DNA of 64,000 nt from NCBI GenBank assembly GCA_037576195.1, contig CM075101.1, forward strand, positions 2,108,001-2,172,000, in the 5' to 3' direction. The position numbers and the translations under genes were made by a program. Numbering within the stretch: the stretch's first letter is position 1; the number at the start of each line of letters is the position of its first letter. Origin of the DNA: Phytoseiulus persimilis. Its lineage: Eukaryota; Arthropoda; Arachnida; Mesostigmata; Phytoseiidae. Positions 8,359 through 20,215 of the stretch are shown here, in pieces. Below the pieces are notes generated by a model, which was given only the letters and a program-made list of their open reading frames with translations, did no database searches and had not been told where the DNA came from.

Positions 8359-10702
8359 TCCTTACTATATATAATCGGCTTCGTCTGTAAGTTTGTCAGT
8401 TTGTCAGTTTGTCTGTTCGTCCGCACTTTTTCTGGAACATATGGGAGTGATTCTGGGACCAAACTGAACATACTCTCCCGAGTCTGGAGAGGTGATTCCG
8501 GTACGAGTCTGATTAGACATTCTGAAAGCTGGAGGGGTGATTCTGGAACCGATCGGTGCATTACTTCCCAACTCTGGAGGGGTGATTTCGAGACCGATCT
8601 GAGCATTACTTTCCAACTCTGGAGGGGTGATTTTGAGACCGATCTGAGCATTACTTTCCAACTCTGGAGGGTTGATTTCGAGACCGATCTGAGCATTACT
8701 TTCCAACTCTGGAGGGGTGATTTCGAGACCGATCTGAGCATTACTTTCCAACTCTGGAGGGGTGATTCCGGGACCAATCTGAGCATTACTTCCCAACTCT
8801 GGAGGGGTGATTCCGAGACCAATCTGAGCATTACTTTCCAACTCTGGAGGGGTGATTCCGAGACCGATCTGAGCATTACTTTCCAACTCTGGAGGGGTGA
8901 TTTCGAGACCGATCTGAGCATTACTTTCCAACTCTGGAGGGGTGATTTCGAGACCGATCTGAGCATTACTTTCCAACTCTGGAGGGGTGATTTCGAGACC
9001 GATCTGAGCATTACTTTCCAACTCTGGAGGGGTGATTTCGAGACCGATCTGAGCATTACTTTCCAACTCTGGAGGGTTGATTTCGAGACCGATCTGAGCA
9101 TTACTTTCCAACTCTGGAGGGGTGATTTTGAGACCGATCTGAGCATTACTTTCCAACTCTGGAGGGTTGATTTCGAGACCGATCTGAGCATTACTTTCCA
9201 ACTCTGGAGGGGTGATTTCGAGACCGATCTGAGCATTACTTTCCAACTCTGGAGGGGTGATTCCGGGACCAATCTGAGCATTACTTCCCAACTCTGGAGG
9301 GGTGATTCCGAGACCAATCTGAGCATTACTTTCCAACTCTGGAGGGGTGATTCCGAGATCAATCTGAGCATTACCTCCCAACTCTAGAAGGGTGATTCCG
9401 GGGTCAATCTGAGCATTACTTCCCAACTCCGGAGAGGTGATTCCGGGGTCAATTTGAGCATTACTTCCCAACTCTGGAGGGGTGATTCCGAGACCAATCT
9501 GAGCATTACTTCCCAACTCCGGAGGGGTGATTCCGAGACCAATCTGAGCATTACTTTCCAACTCTGGAGGGGTGATTCCGGGCTCAATCTGAGCATTACT
9601 TCCCAACTCTGGAGGGGTGATTCCGAGACCAATCTGAGCATTACTTTCCAACTCTGGAGGGGTGATTCCGGGCTCAATCTGAGCATTACTTTCCAACTCT
9701 GGAGGGGTGATTCCGGGCTCAATCTGAGCATTACTTTCCAACTCTGGAGGGGTGATTCCGGGCTCAATCTGAGCATTACTTTCCAACTCTGGAGGGGTGA
9801 TTCCGGGCTCAATCTGAGCATTACTTCCCAACTCTGGAGGGGTGATTCCGGGGTAAATTCGAGCATTATTTCTTAACTCTGGAGGGGTGATTCCGAGACC
9901 AATCTGAGCATTACTTTCCAACTCTGGAGGGGTGATTCCGAGATCAATCTGAGCATTACCTCCCAACTCTAGAAGGGTGATTCCGGGGTCAATTTGAGCA
10001 TTACTTCCCAACTCTGGAGGGGTGATTCCGAGACCAATCTGAGCATTACTTCCCAACTCCGGAGGGGTGATTCCGAGACCAATCTGAGCATTACTTTCCA
10101 ACTCTGGAGGGGTGATTCCGGGGTCAATCTCAGCATTACTTCCCAACTCTGGAGGGGTGATTCCGAGACCAATCTGAGCATCACTTTCCAACTCTGGAGG
10201 GGTGATTCCGAGACCAATCTGAGCATTACTTTCCAACTCTGGAGGGGTGATTCCGGGCTCAATCTGAGCATTACTTTCCAACTCTGGAGGGGTGATTCCG
10301 GGCTCAATCTGAGCATTACTTCCCAACTCTGGAGGGGTGATTCCGGGGTAAATTCGAGCATTATTTCTTAACTCTGGAGGGGCGATTCCGGGGTAAATCT
10401 GAGCTTTACTTTCCGACTCTGGAGGGGTGATTCCGGGGTTAATCTGAGCATTACTTTCCAACTCTGGAGGGGTGATTCCAGGGTCAATCTGAGCATTACT
10501 TCCCAACTCTGGAGGGGTGATTCCGAGACCAATCTGAGCATTACTTTCCAACTCCGGAGGGGTGATTCCGGGGTCAATCTGACCATATTTTTCAAAATCA
10601 GAATGCTGACCCAGTGAAGGGAGAGAAAAGTGCCTCGATGGCAGGGTGCGCCGTCCAAGCGCGCGCAGCGCGGCCGACTCCAGTCGGCCAAAGGCCGGCT
10701 GG
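8359..10702 (+). mobile_element. Helitron B, non-autonomous, nested in Helitron A
   Basis: The 5' end is TCCTTACTATATATAATC after CCAA; the 3' end is AAAGGCCGGCTGG followed by TCTGAAC. Excision would join CCAA to TCTGAAC, recreating a normal array phrase, so it inserted between A and T inside Helitron A. Length is 2,344 bp. The 3' region (about 10591-10702) shares a unique, non-repeated segment, GCTGACCCAGTGA, with the other copies. No protein is encoded. Confidence 0.85.
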
Positions 10703-12600
10703 TCTGAACATACTCTCCCGAGTCTGGAGAGGTGATTCCGGTACGAGTCTGACTATACTTTTCAAAAGCTGGAGGGGTGATTCTAGAACGGATCAGAACA
10801 TACTTCTCAAAACGTGGAGGGGTGATTCCGGAACCGATCTGACCATCACTTTCCAACTCTGGAGGGGTGATTTCGGGACCAATCTGAGCATCACTTCCCA
10901 ACTCTGGAGGGGTGATTCCGGGACCAGTCTGAACACTACTTCCCAAGCCTGGAGGAGTCATTCCGGGACCAATCTGGCCATTACTTTCCAACTCTGGAGG
11001 GGTGATTCCGGGACCAATCTGAGCATTACGTCCCAAGTCTGGAGGGGTGATTCCGAGACCAATCTGACCATTACTTCCCGAGCCTGGAGAGGTGATTCCG
11101 AGACCAATCTGACTATTGCTTCCCGAGCCTGGAGGGGTGATTCCGGGACCAATCTGGCCATTACTTTCCAACTCTGGAGGGGTGATTCCGCGACCAATCT
11201 GACCATTACTTTCCAAGTCTGGAGAGGTGATTCCGGGACCAATCTGAGCATTACTTCTCAACTCTGGAGGGCTGATTCCGGGACCAATCTAAACACTACT
11301 TCCCAAGTCTGGAGGGGTGATTCCGAGACCAATCTGACCATTACCTCCCAAGCCTGGAGGGGTGATTCCGGGACCAATCTGGCCCATACTTTCTAGCTCT
11401 TGAGGGGTGATTCGTCGACCAATCTGAGCATTACTTCTCAACTCTGGAGGGGTGATTCCGGGACAAATCTGAACACTACTTCCCAAGTCTGGAGGGGTGA
11501 TCCCGGGACCAATCTGGCCATTACTTCCCATTTCTGGAGGGGTGATTCCGGGACCAATCTCAGCATTACTTCCCAAGTCTGGAGGGGTGATTCTGGGACC
11601 AATCTGAGCATTACTTTCCAACTCTGGAGGAGTCATTCCGGGACCAATCTGACCATTACTTCCCAAATCTGGAGAGGTGATTCCGGGACCAATCTGGCCA
11701 TTACTTTCCAACTCTGGAGGGGTGATTCCGCGACCAATCTGAGCATTACTTCTCAACTCTGGAGGGGTGATTCCGGGACCAATCTAAACACTACTTCCCA
11801 AGTCTGGAGGGGTGATTCCGGGACAAATCTGAACACTACTTTCCAAGTCTGGAGGGGTGATTCCGGGACAAATCTGAACACTACTTTCCAAGTCTGGAGG
11901 GGTGATTCTGGGACGAGTCTGAGCATTACTTTCCAACTCTGGAGGGGTGATTCCGGGACCAATCTGAGCATTTTTTTCCAACTCTGGAGGGGTGATTCCG
12001 GGAGCAATCTGAGCATTACTTCTCAACTCTGGAGGGGTGATTCCGGGACCAATCTGACCATTACTTTCCAAGTCTGGAGAGGTGATTCCGGGACCAATCT
12101 GAGCATTACTTCTCAACTCTGGAGGGCTGATTCCGGGACCAATCTAAACACTACTTCCCAAGTCTGGAGGGGTGATTCCGAGACCAATCTGACCGTTACC
12201 TCCCAAGCCTGGAGGGGTGATTCCGGGACCAATCTGACCCATACTTTCCAACCCTGGAGGGGTGATTCGTCGACCAATCTGAGCATTACTTCTCAACTCT
12301 GGAGGGGTGATTCCGGGACCAATCTAAACACTACTTCCCAAGTCTAGAGGGGTGATTCCGGGACGAATCTGAACACTACTTCCCAAGTCTGGAGGGGTGA
12401 TCCCGGGACCAATCTGGCCATTACTTCCCAACTCGGGAGGGGTGATTCTGGGACCAATCTGAGCATTACTTTCCAACTCTGGAGGGGTGATTCTGGGACC
12501 AATCTGAGCATTACTTTCCAACTCTGGAGGAGTCATTCCGGGACCAATCTGACCATTACTTCCCAAATCTAGAGAGGTGATTCCGGGACCAATCTGAACA
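8455..12600 (+). repeat. 45-bp minisatellite array (Helitron filler)
   Basis: Roughly ninety units of 45 bp (core GGAGGGGTGATTCCG, spacer CCAATCTGAGCATTACTT). Because 45 is a multiple of three and most units lack stops, long open frames appear on both strands (328 aa on plus, 715 and 436 aa on minus) with a 15-residue period. These are judged non-coding. The array is broken at 10591-10702 by the Helitron B 3' end. Confidence 0.95.
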
Positions 12601-12765
12601 TATTTCTCCGAATCTGTAGGGTTGTTCACGAGACCAATCTAACCATACTTTTCAAAACCATGATGCTGACCCAGTGAGGAGAGTGAAAAGTGCTTCGATG
12701 CCACGGAACGCCGTCCAACCGCGCACAGCGCGGCCGACTCCTGGGGTCGGCCAAGGGCCGGCTGG

Positions 12766-13872
12766 TATATATATATACAGCTTATATACTGACCTATCAG
12801 ATCCCATGTCGGTCCATGGCATTTAAGCCAGGACGCTAGGAGTGCGTTGTTGGATTCCACCGCGTTGTTGGTTCTACAGGGAGCTCGGAACAGAGAGAGT
12901 TGCTCCGGACCATCGATACCCAACCATTGCTGACGGATGTAATCCACAAGTTTCCCGAACTGCGAATAAATATGATGTTTTTGGTTCGGCAAAAGAGTCT
13001 GAGGCGATTGGACTGCGAGCCAGGCGTGGCCCATACCTAGGAGCGAGTTCAGGTCTATGAAGTTCCATACTCACACGACTGTCCACGGCTTCAGCTTCCT
13101 TGGCACACTCCTTAAATACCACTCTGATATATTGTGCTGGGAGGAGTGGTAGCGAGCAGAATGACACAAGCTTCGAATTTACCGTTTTTGAACTCCTGAT
13201 GCTCGTTGCGAGTCCTACTTCAGGTCTGCTGGCGTATCTCACGATGCATTGTGCATAGTGAAAGAGACAGCCGTACACTCGAACGCCACTGAACTCGGCT
13301 CGAATGGCTTCTCTCATCGCAGCATCAAAGTCCCCCATGTATCTGGCAACGACGAGCCCCGGCACTTCTTTCTTGATAACCTGGAAGACCTCTCGATAGG
13401 CCTCAGCCGATCGCGCCCACATCAGGGCCACAGCAACCAGTCCGACCTTGAAAAGTGAAAAAAACGAATTCTGAACAACACTGACCGTACCGCAGGTAAC
13501 CACCAGGGAGTGAACGTTCGGATCGTAAGAGTTGAGGGGATGGAGAGTTGGAGAGGCTTACATGTCCTTGCCAGTTCCCGTGTAAGGTGAAAAGTTGGTG
13601 ACACAAGCCGGTCGGAACGGTCTTGTAGGTGGCATCAGCTTGAACCAGCGTTGCGGTTCGTAGGAGTTCCAGTTGACGATGAGTGGTTATCACGAGGCTG
13701 TTGTGGGCTGGACATCGTAGACTTAAGAGTCTCTCGTTGTCTTGCGTGACTGTGTACATCTCAATTTCGGTCGTACTGATGGCGATGTGCAGTTCTTCTA
13801 GACTATTTACTTTTGGGGATTCTTCCGTGTTCCGCCTGCCTTCGAGCAATTCGCCCTTGGGAAACTGGGATT
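12766..13872 (-). CDS. MULE-1 transposase catalytic exons
   Basis: Three exons separated by two 115-bp introns encode the MULE DDE core. The first ends GNWQGH at 13562. The second (13446-13075) starts VGLVAVALM and holds the second Asp and the CLFHYAQ zinc-binding pair. The third (12959-12766) starts FGKLVDYI and holds the NAVESNN glutamate. Both introns fall where MULE-2 is continuous, so the two lineages differ by intron gain or loss. Confidence 0.8.
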
Positions 13873-14542
13873 ATTTCTGAGGCTATCTCAATGTCGAGCC
13901 TGGAATTTTCGTTGCTTAGGTCACCAACAATCGGCCAACTTCTTCAGAGCAATGAATAGAGTGTGACTTCATTCCGCTACATCCGAATTCAACACTTACT
14001 TCCGTCGTTGCGCATACACTGCTTCCATCGGTTTCAGCGTTGGAGTTCCACGCAGAGCTCTAATCCAAGCTCCTCTTGCCGCGTACACTTGATTTCCGCG
14101 TCCACCGTATTCCGGTTCATGGTTGTGAGGATCCCTGACGTATACGAGGCGGCCGCTCGCGAACTCCATTTTTGCTCGTACTTTGCAGAAGATATCCTAA
14201 CTGAGAAATGATAGTTTCACTTGAAGCCTTGCAAGAAGCCCGCGATCCCCGAGCTTTCGGAGACGGCTTACCTAAAAGGGTTCCCAGACTATCAGGACGT
14301 ATGACTTTCCATCGCGTGATCTTCTAACGACTCCGCGAATTCTCGATATTGACTTACGTGAATCGCTCCTTGCATCTTGGATATAGAAAACGGCCATCGT
14401 TCGTTTCACGATCGCGATGGAAGAAATAATCCGCAGGTCCACTTATTCCTGCCGCTCGGTAGGCACCGCTACGGTCACACCACACTGTGATGCCGAACTT
14501 AGTACCATCACAAGGGAAGAAATAACGTGTTAATTGCTCCAT

Positions 14543-16145
14543 GACGAGATGGGGGACACAGAATCTTCCAGTTACTGATAATTTTCCCCTAGACGCCGCG
14601 CTTGGCGGGCTGAGGCGGAATCTTAGCGAGCTCAGTCGGATTGATCGTTGCGATGTTTGAATTTTCCTTGTCTCGGAGCGAAGAAACTCATGTCATCATC
14701 TCTGGATCGAGAATCGCTCCGGACCCGCGATTCCTTAGCTCCCATCCTTCGCTCGAATCTTGCGTCAAGGGTCACTCGCGCGGGTAGCCGACCTTCTTCT
14801 TCTTTGAGGTTGTCCTAACTATCGTTCCGGGAACCTTGATCCGACTTATCGTTCATTTCTCCCGAGCGCATGCCTTGCCCCTACAACTTGTTGACATTTT
14901 TCGACTTTCTCAAGTGCTTCACCTAAGCAGGCATACTCTCCTCCTTTGAGTCTCCGTTCGTGAGGACCGGGTTCGAACTCCCGCCTTGGCGGTCCGTCGG
15001 AAGCTCGCAAAAAGTTGCATCAGCGACTCCACGTTCGCGGGCTCACAAGGGAAAACACCGCGAGTCGGAGCTCCGTCCGCCCAGTGCATCGCGTCGCAAA
15101 ACGTCCCGTTCATCGACTCGCGGAAGAGAGTGCTTCGGAAAGAAGATGGACATTTGTCGTGAACCGGGGCTTTCTCGCGGCGTTTCCGGTACTCCCTAGC
15201 CGAATCTCCATAGGCGGTGGATAGGGGCCGAAGAAGTCTGCCAATCTGGCGATCTCTTCCTGCAGCAAACCTCCGACCCCGGTCATGGCTCATGGCACCG
15301 CAGATTCCAGACCCTGGAACCTGAGACGGGAAGCTGCTCCTTCGCTTGACAAACGTTTGAACACCTGGGCTTCTCGAATACCCGCGATTCCGAGAGCCGC
15401 GTTCCACGAGATTGTAGACAGGAACAGAACCGTAGAGTTTTGAAGCACGGAACAGGTTTTCAATGACGTGTACACAAATGCTTTCCGCATCACAAAAATG
15501 TCATCAGCTGTTTTGCAGTTTAATTCGGCACGGTGGTCACCCAGCGCGAAACGGAGTGTGCTGAAATCACCTTCAACTCGTACCAATGTCGATTGAACAG
15601 CCTCCACAGTCTGACACTCCTCAAGCAATCGACCATGACCGCCACTGGCTCTGAGAAAGGCGAGGCTTTTTTCAACTATTCCTTGTTCCCTGGTGCATAT
15701 CCATGGCTACCTCGGGCGACCGATATCAGGGGCGTGAAAATTGAGTCACACGAGAGTTCACATGGTTCGGGAGCTGCGGCAGTGCTTGTCTGCGAGTAAA
15801 AATGAAACACTAAATAGAGAATATTTAGATGGAAATGAAGGGAAGAGACCGTGAAGGGTCCACGACTCGCGAGCATGACCTTACCGGACTGATTCGACGG
15901 GAAAATCGCTTCCTATGGGACCGCACTCTTTCACTTGGAGTTTCTAACGAGAGCTTTGTGGTGTGCAATGTGCGGTGTGTGATGCAGCTCTGTGAAATTG
16001 AGCACTTTGAGATTTGAGATGTGCTTGGGCACCTGCGCTCGACATTCGAGCGGGCACGCGGAGAAATCAAACGTGACACAAGTCATTCTCGAAATGCCCC
16101 GGTCACCCTAATCGGATGATGTCCGATTGAGTCCTGTTCTCTCGA
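14543..16145. other. Unassigned stretch upstream of MULE-1
   Basis: No family recognised. A minus-strand open segment (15653-15290), preceded by a CTTTCTCAG acceptor-like site, reads as plausible protein without a known domain (for example LRFALGDHRAELNCKTADD). It might be an exon of a host gene or a degraded transposon, and has no second support. Confidence 0.3.
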
Positions 16146-16969
16146 AAGGGAACTATACGAAGTGTAACACGCAGATTTGAATGATAGGGTGCCCATTTTG
16201 TAGTCCATGGTAGGTCATGTTCAGGCCCACAATTGATCGTTTCGGATAGGCTCGTGGCTTTTCTCTGGAGGAGTCGGAATTGGAAAAGAAAGAGGTTTTC
16301 CGGCATTCCAGGGCGGATTCAGTCCCCTGTTCTTGATTGGTGACTCGGGTTTTCGACTCCGAACCAGTGACTGACGCAGGGAATATACAATTCGAGTGCG
16401 CCGACGTGGCGTGATCGACTAGACACTCACTTCTTCCCCCTGGATCGTTTGCGATCGAGCGGCAGCACGATACGACACCTCCTGGTCATTACTGTCGATC
16501 AATCACCCCGGTCATCGAATTGCGTACCATCCGCTGCGCGTGCGTACACGTGTTTTCACCATGAAAGACGATCATGACCTCGTTGCCGGATTGGATTTTA
16601 TGAGATAACGAATCTGAACCGAAATTGAGCTAAGAATGGTGGGCTTTACTATAAGGCCAGAATTGATACTAGCCCTGTTCGAAGAACGTCTCACGAGTAT
16701 GGGTTTAGACGTCCCGAGGACGGCGGAAGCAACTCCTATCGAGAGAAGCGGCGCAACAAATTCAATCGAAAACAAGCAACCGGGAGACCACTTTTTTTTC
16801 GAATTTCGGACCCCTCGACAGAGAAACCACGGGCCCATTCAAGATGATCAACCGTGGGCCCAAACATGACCCAGAGCATGACCAGACCAGAGCGAACATG
16901 ACCAGTATAAACTGCCAACTGGGCACCCTCTCATTGAAATCCGGGTGTTACACTTCGTATAGTTCCCTT
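16146..16969. mobile_element. TIR element of about 820 bp, non-autonomous
   Basis: The ends are inverted: AAGGGAACTATACGAAGTG begins at 16146 and its complement ends at 16969. Homology continues inward for about 50 bases to GGTGCCC, then more loosely to a CATGACC/GGTCATG motif that is repeated three times at the right end. No matching target duplication was seen and no coding capacity. Superfamily unknown. Confidence 0.6.
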
Positions 16970-17908
16970 GTCAGATCAGTCAAGCACCGATGAAAGCACG
17001 AACATTTTCGGAGGTATCCATGGTTGATCAAGGTCTTAGGAGGAAGAAGCTCTCTGCTCTGACAGCGCTCTGCGCGACGCTCCCGGTCCCAGCAGAAATT
17101 CACGTTCTTAGCCTGGTTCCAAGCGACAAACTCGACGTACTCTTTAGAATTCAGCCCGCCATTCATCGAGAGGGTCGAAATATCAGCCAAGTCTCGTTTA
17201 ACCTCGGATCGGACTCATGTCCAGATGCGTTCTTTTCCTGTTACTATCCGCGAGAAGCAAGCGGGTTTCTGCGAGTTCCGCGAGCCAGGACATGTGTGTT
17301 CTGCGGGTGAACCCCGCGTATGTGGAGCCGCTGGGAAACCTCCCGCGCGCTCGGACACGCTGTGGGCCACATCGCTTGGGAAACGCCAACCTGGGAAGGG
17401 GAGTCGGGTCAAATGACGAAGCTGTTATGTGAATCGCCGAGCGATGCTCCAGCCCCATCCGTTCTTCCAGATACAGGACAGAGACATCTCAGCCACTGCA
17501 AATTCAGCCCGCAACCCCAGCATTATCAGGATTGAAATGCTTTCCATCTCTCTCGGGGGAGATGATTCGGTTCGGCTAATGACTCCTCGCGAACATGGCT
17601 CCTTCTGAGCACACCTTCCTTGAACTCGACCTATTGATTGAATACTCCTGCCTGGGTGCTGTAAGTTCCTGAACAAGCAAGCAAGGAAGGGCATAGTGAC
17701 GGAGAACTCGTTTGCGGGATCCATAAACTTCAATTTATTGTTGAGCGGAGCAGAGTTTTTCGGCAGTGGGCACCTGGGCTGCTAGGAATGAATAGCACCC
17801 TACATGTACCAGAGGCCCGCGTCTAGCTCTTTACGCTCGAATTCGACGCCTCTCCAGATTCGCCCGCTAAGTTGGCGGGGGAGCAGCCATCTTGTTTCGA
17901 GGATATGT
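16970..17908. other. Gene-empty stretch left of MULE-3
   Basis: Nothing recognisable beyond short chance open frames. It ends at the target duplication CCTAGACC (17909-17916). Confidence 0.4.
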
Positions 17909-18385
17909 CCTAGACCGGGTCCGTATTCCGTATCACAGTCCCGGCGATCAGCTAATGAATGCATTCCTGCAGACGGAAACTGAGCGCGCTGAATCCGAAT
18001 TTCGGAGGGTTCTGTGAGACAACCACTCATTCGCCGAGTGTCGCCATGATGTTCATACCGGGAGTCGAGTGACGAGGACGAAATTCATCCGTGGGCCACA
18101 AATGGACACTGGATGCATCCGTCCCATGTTTCGGAGACTTTCTACACCGCTAAATCCCTTGGAGACCCGAATCCGACAGAATACTGAGAAACTTGGAAGT
18201 TTGGGCCCCGTTTCAGACACTCGATTCGCCCCGCCTGCGAATTCGCTGCATCTCGGTTGCATTCAAGTGTGAAAGCCGTGACGTCGGGAGAAACGCGCGC
18301 CGAGAGCTGCCTCATCCTTGTAGGCGAGGTATACAACCAAGCTCCCCTCAATGAGAACCGGCCGCTCGCCGCTAAGCGTCCATCA

Positions 18386-20215
18386 GCCTGGACTCTGAGT
18401 CTGGCCCACGCGGACTTTTTGTCGAATGGGATTCATGGAATATCTGGAGTAAAGAGTACAGGAGTCCTTCCGAACGTGAACATTCCGTCAGCGAGCGCCA
18501 AGACAACTCGAAGACCTGGATCGTTTCTTGGAGATTGTCCTCACTTGTTGGGCGCCGGAGTCGACCGTGTTGTGAACGGAACGCTGGAAACAGCATTTGT
18601 ACTTCAAAAATTGGCGAAGTCTAACAATTTTCATCGAGTTCGGTCTATCCTGAATAGAATAGGAAGAGAAACATTCGTACTCGGACTTCGAAATTGTGGG
18701 AGCGACATGCTTGACGGAAACTGCAGGTAGAGAGTGATCTCCCTATTTCATGCTTTCCTCAAGGCAGAAGCTTTCTTTCTCCATGCTCAGCTCGGATTTC
18801 AGATCATACGGAAAAGGAAGCAGCTTCAGAGCGCCTCGAATTTCTCTGCTCAGGACAGATGGCTGCACCCTACCGCTGAGATGGCTCAGCTAGGTGTAAG
18901 AACATCTTCTTCATCATTGCTCGAAATGAGTTTCTCGTGGAGCTTTCCTCTTGAGTGTTGCATTTTGACTTGAAAGAGAATTAGAGATTAGAGTAAAGAT
19001 AAAGACAGTTGAAGACATAGAATCAGGGAATGCAGAGTAGTGGACCCCGGCGGAACAAACGGACCGTGGAGGAAAACATTGGATTCGAGTCTGTAGAGTG
19101 CACCTTCCATAATTCGATGATTTCATTTTTGGATGATGTATAGATTTCCCGCAGCAAACATTCCCCGCTGGTCTGTAAGAGGAACCCGCGAGCGATAAAG
19201 CATGCTCCCAACCCGTGAACTCTGAAATTCAAAAATTGGCCGCCTGTCTGTAAGAGGGACCCGCGAATGGTAAATGATTCTCCACAACCTCTGGACCCTG
19301 GTAAACGGAGAAATTGGCTGCGAGTCTGTAAAAGGGACCCACAATCGATAAAATATGCTACCCAGCCCATGAACTCTGAAAAACAGGAACATTGAACGCT
19401 AATCTGGATATGAGACCTGCGAGACCTAGAAATTCATGGAAAACTGCAGATTCAAAGAGGTCGAGCTGCGTAGGAATGGTCGCCAGGGAATCCTTCGTAC
19501 ACGTGGTCGTTTTCCACGAGCCAGTGCTCCAAATCCGGAATGCGTGTTCCTCTTCGCTGTCTGCTAATACTGCAGGAGGCTCGGGCTCCTCCTCCGGTAT
19601 GTCCAAATCATCAGGTGCTTGACTCACGGGATCTTCGGGGTTCCCAATACCGGCGTCGTCACCAGTGATTTGGAAGAGTCCGTGACGCGCGAAGGAGGCT
19701 CCAACTCTGAACTTGACCCGATTAATAAATTGTAGTGGAGAGATTTCCTCGGCATCCAATAAATTCCAAGACTGCGAACTGTTGAGCTCGTTGAGTCTTG
19801 TTGCCCGACTCGGCCTCGATCCGATGTGCATGGTCCCGCCGCGATGGATCTTCTGGTCGATGATTATGTCTGCCGCCATCTCCAGGTTCACTGAAATCAA
19901 ATTTCAAACTGCGGCGTGTGTACCCAAACGGCGTCGCAGTGCAGCGTTGTTTGATTCCACGGCGTTTTTTGGGCGTGCGATTATCCTGTAAACTGAGAGA
20001 TCGTCGGGCCCGACCCGAGTTAACCAAAAGGTACGCACGTAGTTCGCGAGTCTCTCGAGTTGCGGATGCGCAAGTTCCGCCGCAGCTGCACAGTCTTCGA
20101 AGGCAGGCCTGATTTGGGCGGAAGGCAGGAGGGGCAGAGCACGGAAGCCCAGAACGTGTTACAGTACTTCCCCCGGACCACGAGGCTTCGCAGCCGAACC
20201 GATTATAGGAGACCT
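18386..20215 (-). repeat. First copy of MULE-3 internal tandem duplication
   Basis: The sequence from GCCTGGACTCTGAGTC to GAGACCT is repeated at 20216-20966 and, across gypsy-2, 30094-31175. The copies differ by a few substitutions and one 3-bp indel. The joint shows a short CCTG microhomology, suggesting slippage or unequal exchange. It covers non-coding 3' sequence plus the C-terminal half of the transposase. Confidence 0.85.
19358..20215 (-). pseudogene. MULE-3 transposase C-terminal half, duplicate copy 1
   Basis: A minus-strand match to the MULE-2 C-terminal half, broken by frameshifts. It includes the NAVESNN glutamate (near 19,960), MHIGSRPSRATRLNELN and the FINRVKFRVGASFARHG segment. 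Not translatable as one protein. Confidence 0.85.

Larger units (their letters stand above)
8263..12765 (+). mobile_element. Helitron A, non-autonomous, interrupted by Helitron B
   Basis: The 5' end is TCCTTACTATACATAATC preceded by A; the 3' end is GGCCGGCTGG followed by T. These are the TC start, CTRR end and A|T insertion expected of Helitrons, with no target duplication. The 3' end is preceded by inverted repeats (GTCGGCC / GGCCGGC). Removing the element restores the MULE-1 reading frame exactly. The interior has no Rep/helicase and consists of a 45-bp minisatellite. Without Helitron B the element is 2,159 bp (8263-8358 plus 10703-12765). Confidence 0.85.
6844..14542 (-). pseudogene. MULE-1 transposase-Ulp1 gene, multi-exon, split by Helitrons
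   Basis: Minus-strand pieces align in order with the MULE-2 transposase at 22.5-24.2 kb. Proposed exons: about 13872-13562, 13446-13075, 12959-12766 joined to 8262-8081, and 7955-6844. Introns 13561-13447 and 13074-12960 (115 bp each) and 8080-7956 (125 bp) have GTAAGC or GTGAGT donors, AG acceptors and matched phases. Upstream pieces (14542-14358 and about 14192-14000) resemble a FLYWCH zinc finger ending DPHNHEPE, but their joints are uncertain. The catalytic residues are present: Asp in QADATYKTVP, Asp in MGDFDAA, CLFHYAQ, and Glu in NAVESNN. Two nested Helitrons at 8263-12765 interrupt the third exon. Terminal repeats were not found. Confidence 0.75.

Noticed and set aside
8061..10551. 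Long open frames (328, 436, 715 aa) as repeat proteins
   Set aside because: They follow the 45-bp minisatellite on both strands at once and exist because 45 is divisible by three. Only 8081-8262 on the minus strand is real (MULE-1).
14955..15000. tRNA gene suggested by GGGTTCGAACTCCCG
   Set aside because: It looks like a B box, but no A box lies upstream and the T stem has a mismatch; no cloverleaf could be built.
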